Assembly (NCBI GenBank): GCA_030635865.1
Contig: DAOVYA010000024.1
Location: 1 to 11,783 of the forward strand
Direction: 5' to 3'
Length of the DNA: 11,783 bases
From: Gammaproteobacteria bacterium
GTDB taxonomy: Bacteria; Pseudomonadota; Gammaproteobacteria; UBA9214
In this document: one piece after another, positions 7,898 to 11,783 of the stretch
How positions within the stretch are numbered: the stretch's first letter is position 1
Layout of the letters: the number at the start of each line of letters is the position of its first letter
Made by a program: the position numbers and the translations under genes
The notes under the pieces: model-generated
Database searches by the model: none
What the model saw: the letters and a program-made list of their open reading frames with translations, nothing else
Told to the model about the DNA's origin: nothing

Positions 7898-8236
7898 ATG
7901 GACAACGATGATTCCTACACAAGCATGCTCGAAGCCGTACAGGCTTTCCATGACAAACACGATTTCAAAAATACCGGCGGCGAAGAACTCGCCTACCGCG
8001 TGGCATTGATGACCGAGGAACTCGGGGAAATCTCCGCCTGCGTGACCAAGGGAAAAAACACTGAACAACTGGCCGAGGAGTGTGCCGATCTTTTGATACT
8101 GTTAATCGGTACCGCGATCTCCGCGGACTTTGACCTCAGGCAAGCCTTCTGTGCCAAGATGAAAAAGATAGAAAACCGTGAATCCCGCATGATCAATGGC
8201 CGTATCCGGGTATCCGAGTTCAGAGACGTGGAATGA
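7898..8236 (+). CDS. MazG-like nucleotide pyrophosphohydrolase-domain protein
   Basis: This small cytoplasmic protein (112 residues) belongs to the all-alpha MazG/dUTPase superfamily, whose members hydrolyse non-canonical or excess NTPs to NMP and pyrophosphate with Mg2+. The metal-binding signature EExxE...ExxD is present as MTEELGE (E40, E41, E44) and EECADLLI (E61, D64). The following helix runs to KMKKIENRESR. It is a single domain, far shorter than the two-domain E. coli MazG (263 residues), and is like the short stand-alone MazG-like proteins. The final 4 nt overlap the gmhB start (ATGA at 8233-8236), so the two are probably co-translated. The start at 7898 has only a weak upstream site, and an in-frame Met at residue 10 is an alternative. 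The nucleotide substrate cannot be predicted. Confidence 0.8.
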   Translation: MDNDDSYTSMLEAVQAFHDKHDFKNTGGEELAYRVALMTEELGEISACVTKGKNTEQLAEECADLLILLIGTAISADFDLRQAFCAKMKKIENRESRMINGRIRVSEFRDVE

Positions 8237-8772
8237 AACTTGTAATCCTCGACCGCGATGGCGTCATCAATGAAGATTCCGATGACTACATCAAGTCACC
8301 GGCCGAGTGGAAACCGATTCGCGGTTCCCTCGAAGCCATCGCGCGACTGCACCGGGCCGGCTGGCGCATCGTGGTGGCAACCAACCAGTCCGGCATAGCA
8401 CGCAAGCTGTTTGACCTCGACTCCCTGGCGCGCATACACGAAACCATGCAGCGGCAGGTGCGCGATGCCGGCGGCATGATCGATGCGGTGTTCTTTTGCC
8501 CGCATGGACCGGATGACCACTGTGACTGCCGCAAGCCTGAGCCCGGTATGCTGCGCGACATCGCCAGGCGCCTGCATATAGAACTGACAGGTGTGCCGGC
8601 TGTCGGTGACTCCCTGCGCGATATCCAGGCCGCGCAGGCCGCCGGCGCCAGCCCGATACTGGTGAAGACCGGCAAGGGCAGCATCACTGTCAATAATCCC
8701 GGATTCGATAAAACCGTACCGGTCTTCAATGACCTCTATAGTGCCGTTGATAGTCTTTTGAAAGGGTTGTAA
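8233..8772 (+). CDS. gmhB: D-glycero-D-manno-heptose-1,7-bisphosphate 7-phosphatase
   Basis: GmhB removes the 7-phosphate from heptose-1,7-bisphosphate in the cytoplasm, a step in making ADP-heptose for the LPS inner core. The 179-residue product is a HAD-superfamily phosphatase. Motif I is LDRDGVIN (D7 nucleophile, D9 acid/base), motif II is ATNQSG (residues 49-54), the lysine is in RKPEPGML (K101) and motif IV is VGDSLRD (D126, D130). The structural zinc site typical of GmhB is intact: C89, H91, C97 and C99 in CPHGPDDHCDC. This separates it from the histidinol-phosphatase branch by likely specificity, though that branch is related. The start overlaps the MazG-like stop by 4 nt. The stop lies 7 nt before plsC. 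A gmhB gene in this place next to plsC and gyrB is also found in Pseudomonas. Confidence 0.95.
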   Translation: MKLVILDRDGVINEDSDDYIKSPAEWKPIRGSLEAIARLHRAGWRIVVATNQSGIARKLFDLDSLARIHETMQRQVRDAGGMIDAVFFCPHGPDDHCDCRKPEPGMLRDIARRLHIELTGVPAVGDSLRDIQAAQAAGASPILVKTGKGSITVNNPGFDKTVPVFNDLYSAVDSLLKGL

Positions 8773-8779
8773 TCAGGCT

Positions 8780-9517
8780 ATGGCCGATGATCCCCCTTAC
8801 ATTATTCTCTGGCTGCGCTCACTGGCCTTCTGGGTCGTGTTCCCGGCTTCCATCGTACTGTTTGCCACCCTGCTGCTGTTTACGGCACCCTTCACACTGC
8901 AGACACGCTGGTCACTGCTCCAGTTCTGGGTCCACTTTATTCTCTGGTGGCTGAAAGTGACCTGCAGGCTTACTCACCAGGTACAGGGTGAAGAGCACAT
9001 CGGTAATGAAGCCGGTATCGTGTTTGCCAAGCACCAGTCGACCTGGGAGACCATTGCCCTGCAGGAAATTTTTCCCTTACAGGTGTGGGTCGCGAAACGC
9101 GAACTGATGTGGGTCCCGTTTTTTGGCTGGGGACTGGCACTGATGAAATGCATCCACATCAAGCGCGGCACCGGCCACGCGGCTGTCCGTGAACTGGTGA
9201 CCCAGGGCCGGGCAAGACTCGAGAACGGCAACTGGATTGTGATCTTTCCGGAAGGCACACGCATCCCGGCAGGACAGAAAGGCCGCTACCGTGTCGGCGG
9301 TGCCGTGCTTGCCGAGCAGACGGGTTATCCGATTGTGCCCGTTGCACACAATGCAGGCGAGTACTGGCCACGCCGCAGTTTCATCAAGCACCCGGGCGTC
9401 ATCCAGGTACGCATCGGCGAACCGATCTCGCCGCAGGGAAAATCAGCCCAGCAAATTCTCGATGAAGCCGCTGGCTGGATAGAAGACCGCATGGCGGAAA
9501 TTACGACATTGAAATAA
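8780..9517 (+). CDS. plsC: 1-acyl-sn-glycerol-3-phosphate acyltransferase (PlsC family)
   Basis: This inner-membrane enzyme transfers an acyl chain to lysophosphatidic acid to make phosphatidic acid, the phospholipid precursor. The 245-residue product has two hydrophobic stretches near the N-terminus (about residues 13-36 and 46-60), followed by the acyltransferase core. The catalytic motif is AKHQSTWET (H85 to E90, an HX4E form rather than the usual HX4D). The substrate-binding motif is IFPEGTRIPAGQKG (FPEGTR at 156-161). PIVPVAHNAGEYW (184-196) is the third block. The HQSTWE variant is, as I recall, typical of the gammaproteobacterial PlsC homologue beside gyrB in Pseudomonas (PA0005 group), so it is not a defect. 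The gene is the last of the plus-strand cluster and converges on gyrB. An accessory rather than main PlsC role is possible. Confidence 0.9.
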   Translation: MADDPPYIILWLRSLAFWVVFPASIVLFATLLLFTAPFTLQTRWSLLQFWVHFILWWLKVTCRLTHQVQGEEHIGNEAGIVFAKHQSTWETIALQEIFPLQVWVAKRELMWVPFFGWGLALMKCIHIKRGTGHAAVRELVTQGRARLENGNWIVIFPEGTRIPAGQKGRYRVGGAVLAEQTGYPIVPVAHNAGEYWPRRSFIKHPGVIQVRIGEPISPQGKSAQQILDEAAGWIEDRMAEITTLK

Positions 9518-9552
9518 CGGTGCTTGCCAAAAACTGTATATAGAAAAAACCA

Positions 9553-9585
9553 ATCTCTCGCAGAGGCGCAAAGGCGCCAAGAAAA
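9553..9585 (+). repeat. Dispersed-type GC-rich repeat, copy A
   Basis: This 33-bp unit has the core CGCAGAGGCGCAAAGGCGCC followed by an AAGAAAA tail. It matches the reverse complement of copy B at 28 of 33 positions without gaps. It contains a small hairpin (GGCGC-AAAG-GCGCC) but no U-tract, so it does not look like a terminator on its own. Confidence 0.75.
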
Positions 9586-9724
9586 ACAAAAACTGTGAAT
9601 GCCTGCTATCGCCGTCGTTCCAAGACATTCAATGATTTACTGACTGTTACAGGTCTAATCATTCATAAGAACACCTGTACCGTCTTCAGGAGATTGCTTC
9701 GCTATGCTTTCAATGGCAGGGTAC

Positions 9725-9780
9725 ATTATTAGAGTATAATATATATTTACAGAATGTAATATTATTATTTATAATATAAA
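9725..9780. other. AT-rich block
   Basis: This block of about 55 bp is almost entirely A and T, with short TATAAT- and ATTATT-like runs, and contrasts sharply with the GC-rich flanking genes. No DnaA box (TTATCCACA-like) is seen next to it, so it is not called an origin. It could be the relic of an inserted element or simply a relaxed intergenic spacer. Confidence 0.5.
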
Positions 9781-9896
9781 CAGTAAGTTGAAAATATTTA
9801 TGGTTTACGCTATGAAGCATTTTCCATTGTCATGCCTTTACAGCGTGAAGCAAGAAATAATCGCTCTTGCGAAGCGCTCCTACACAATCATCAGGA

Positions 9897-9929
9897 TTTT
9901 CTCTGCGCCCTGGCGCCTCTGCGTGAGAT
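9897..9929 (-). repeat. Dispersed-type GC-rich repeat, copy B, inverted
   Basis: This is the inverted partner of copy A, with 28 of 33 positions identical after reverse complementing. On the plus strand its core CTCTGCGCCCTGGCGCCTCT includes the tight dyad GCGCC-CT-GGCGC. The pair encloses about 310 bp including the AT-rich block. Confidence 0.75.
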
Positions 9930-10016
9930 CAGGTTTTGTCTATACCCTTATGAATTACACCAGGCACAAGATACCCGCCCGGCGATCTGCGCAAGGAAGC
10001 GTGTTACGAATAAATG

Positions 10017-11783
<1,767 letters not shown>

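Larger units (their letters stand above)
9518..10016. other. Non-coding gap between convergent plsC and gyrB
   Basis: This 499-bp stretch holds no convincing gene; short frames here have no ribosome binding site or recognisable product. It contains an inverted pair of GC-rich repeats, an AT-rich block around 9725-9780, and a 7-bp dyad TACAGGT/ACCTGTA (9648-9654 and 9673-9679). It also contains GAGATTGCTTCGCTATGC near 9690-9707, which resembles a common dispersed repeat motif of environmental bacteria. No intrinsic terminator with a U-tract is evident for either gene. Confidence 0.7.

Noticed and set aside
9725..9780. AT-rich block as replication origin unwinding element
   Set aside because: No DnaA boxes nearby; the known origin in this gene order lies on the far side of gyrB, outside the window.
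9553..9929. Repeat hairpins as a bidirectional terminator for plsC and gyrB
   Set aside because: Stems are only 5 bp and neither strand shows a following U-tract.

Overview
The window reads as chromosomal DNA of a non-enteric gammaproteobacterium. GlnA, GlyQ, GlyS and GyrB all look gammaproteobacterial, and GyrB carries the long C-terminal insert seen in Gram-negative gyrases. The block glyQ-glyS-(small ORF)-gmhB-plsC converging on gyrB is the arrangement known from the replication-origin region of Pseudomonas. oriC and dnaA-dnaN-recF may therefore lie just beyond the right edge, though no origin is visible here. The genes are mostly housekeeping. No phage, IS transposase, CRISPR array, rRNA or tRNA was found.

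Layout. (1) 1-1326, minus: glnA, type I glutamine synthetase, cut at its 3' end by the left edge. (2) 1327-1557: the glnA control region, with a well-matched sigma54 (-24/-12) promoter and two NtrC-like enhancer sites 30 bp apart. (3) 3999-1558, minus: a tight three-gene operon of a PP-loop tRNA-thiolase-like protein, a TusA-family sulfur carrier and a long-form cation diffusion facilitator. (4) 4645-4079, minus: an uncharacterised, probably helical 188-residue protein. (5) 4857-9517, plus: glyQ, glyS, a MazG-like ORF, gmhB and plsC, closely packed with ATGA overlaps at glyQ/glyS and at mazG-like/gmhB. (6) 9518-10016: a 499-bp non-coding gap with an inverted pair of a dispersed-type GC-rich repeat around an AT-rich stretch. 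(7) 10017-11783, minus: gyrB, cut at its 5' end by the right edge.

How the parts work together. glnA is the nitrogen-assimilation enzyme and its upstream DNA looks nitrogen-regulated (NtrC/sigma54). The PP-loop and TusA-like pair suggests a dedicated sulfur-relay step acting on tRNA or a similar substrate, co-transcribed with a divalent-metal exporter. The plus-strand cluster joins glycyl-tRNA synthesis (both synthetase subunits), nucleotide clean-up (MazG-like), LPS heptose precursor synthesis (GmhB) and phospholipid synthesis (PlsC). The items most worth a second look are the glnA enhancer-promoter layout, the PP-loop/TusA/CDF operon, the uncharacterised 188-residue gene, the MazG-like gene inserted in the glyS-gmhB junction, and the repeat pair in the gyrB-plsC gap. 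I did not find a convincing entirely new system.
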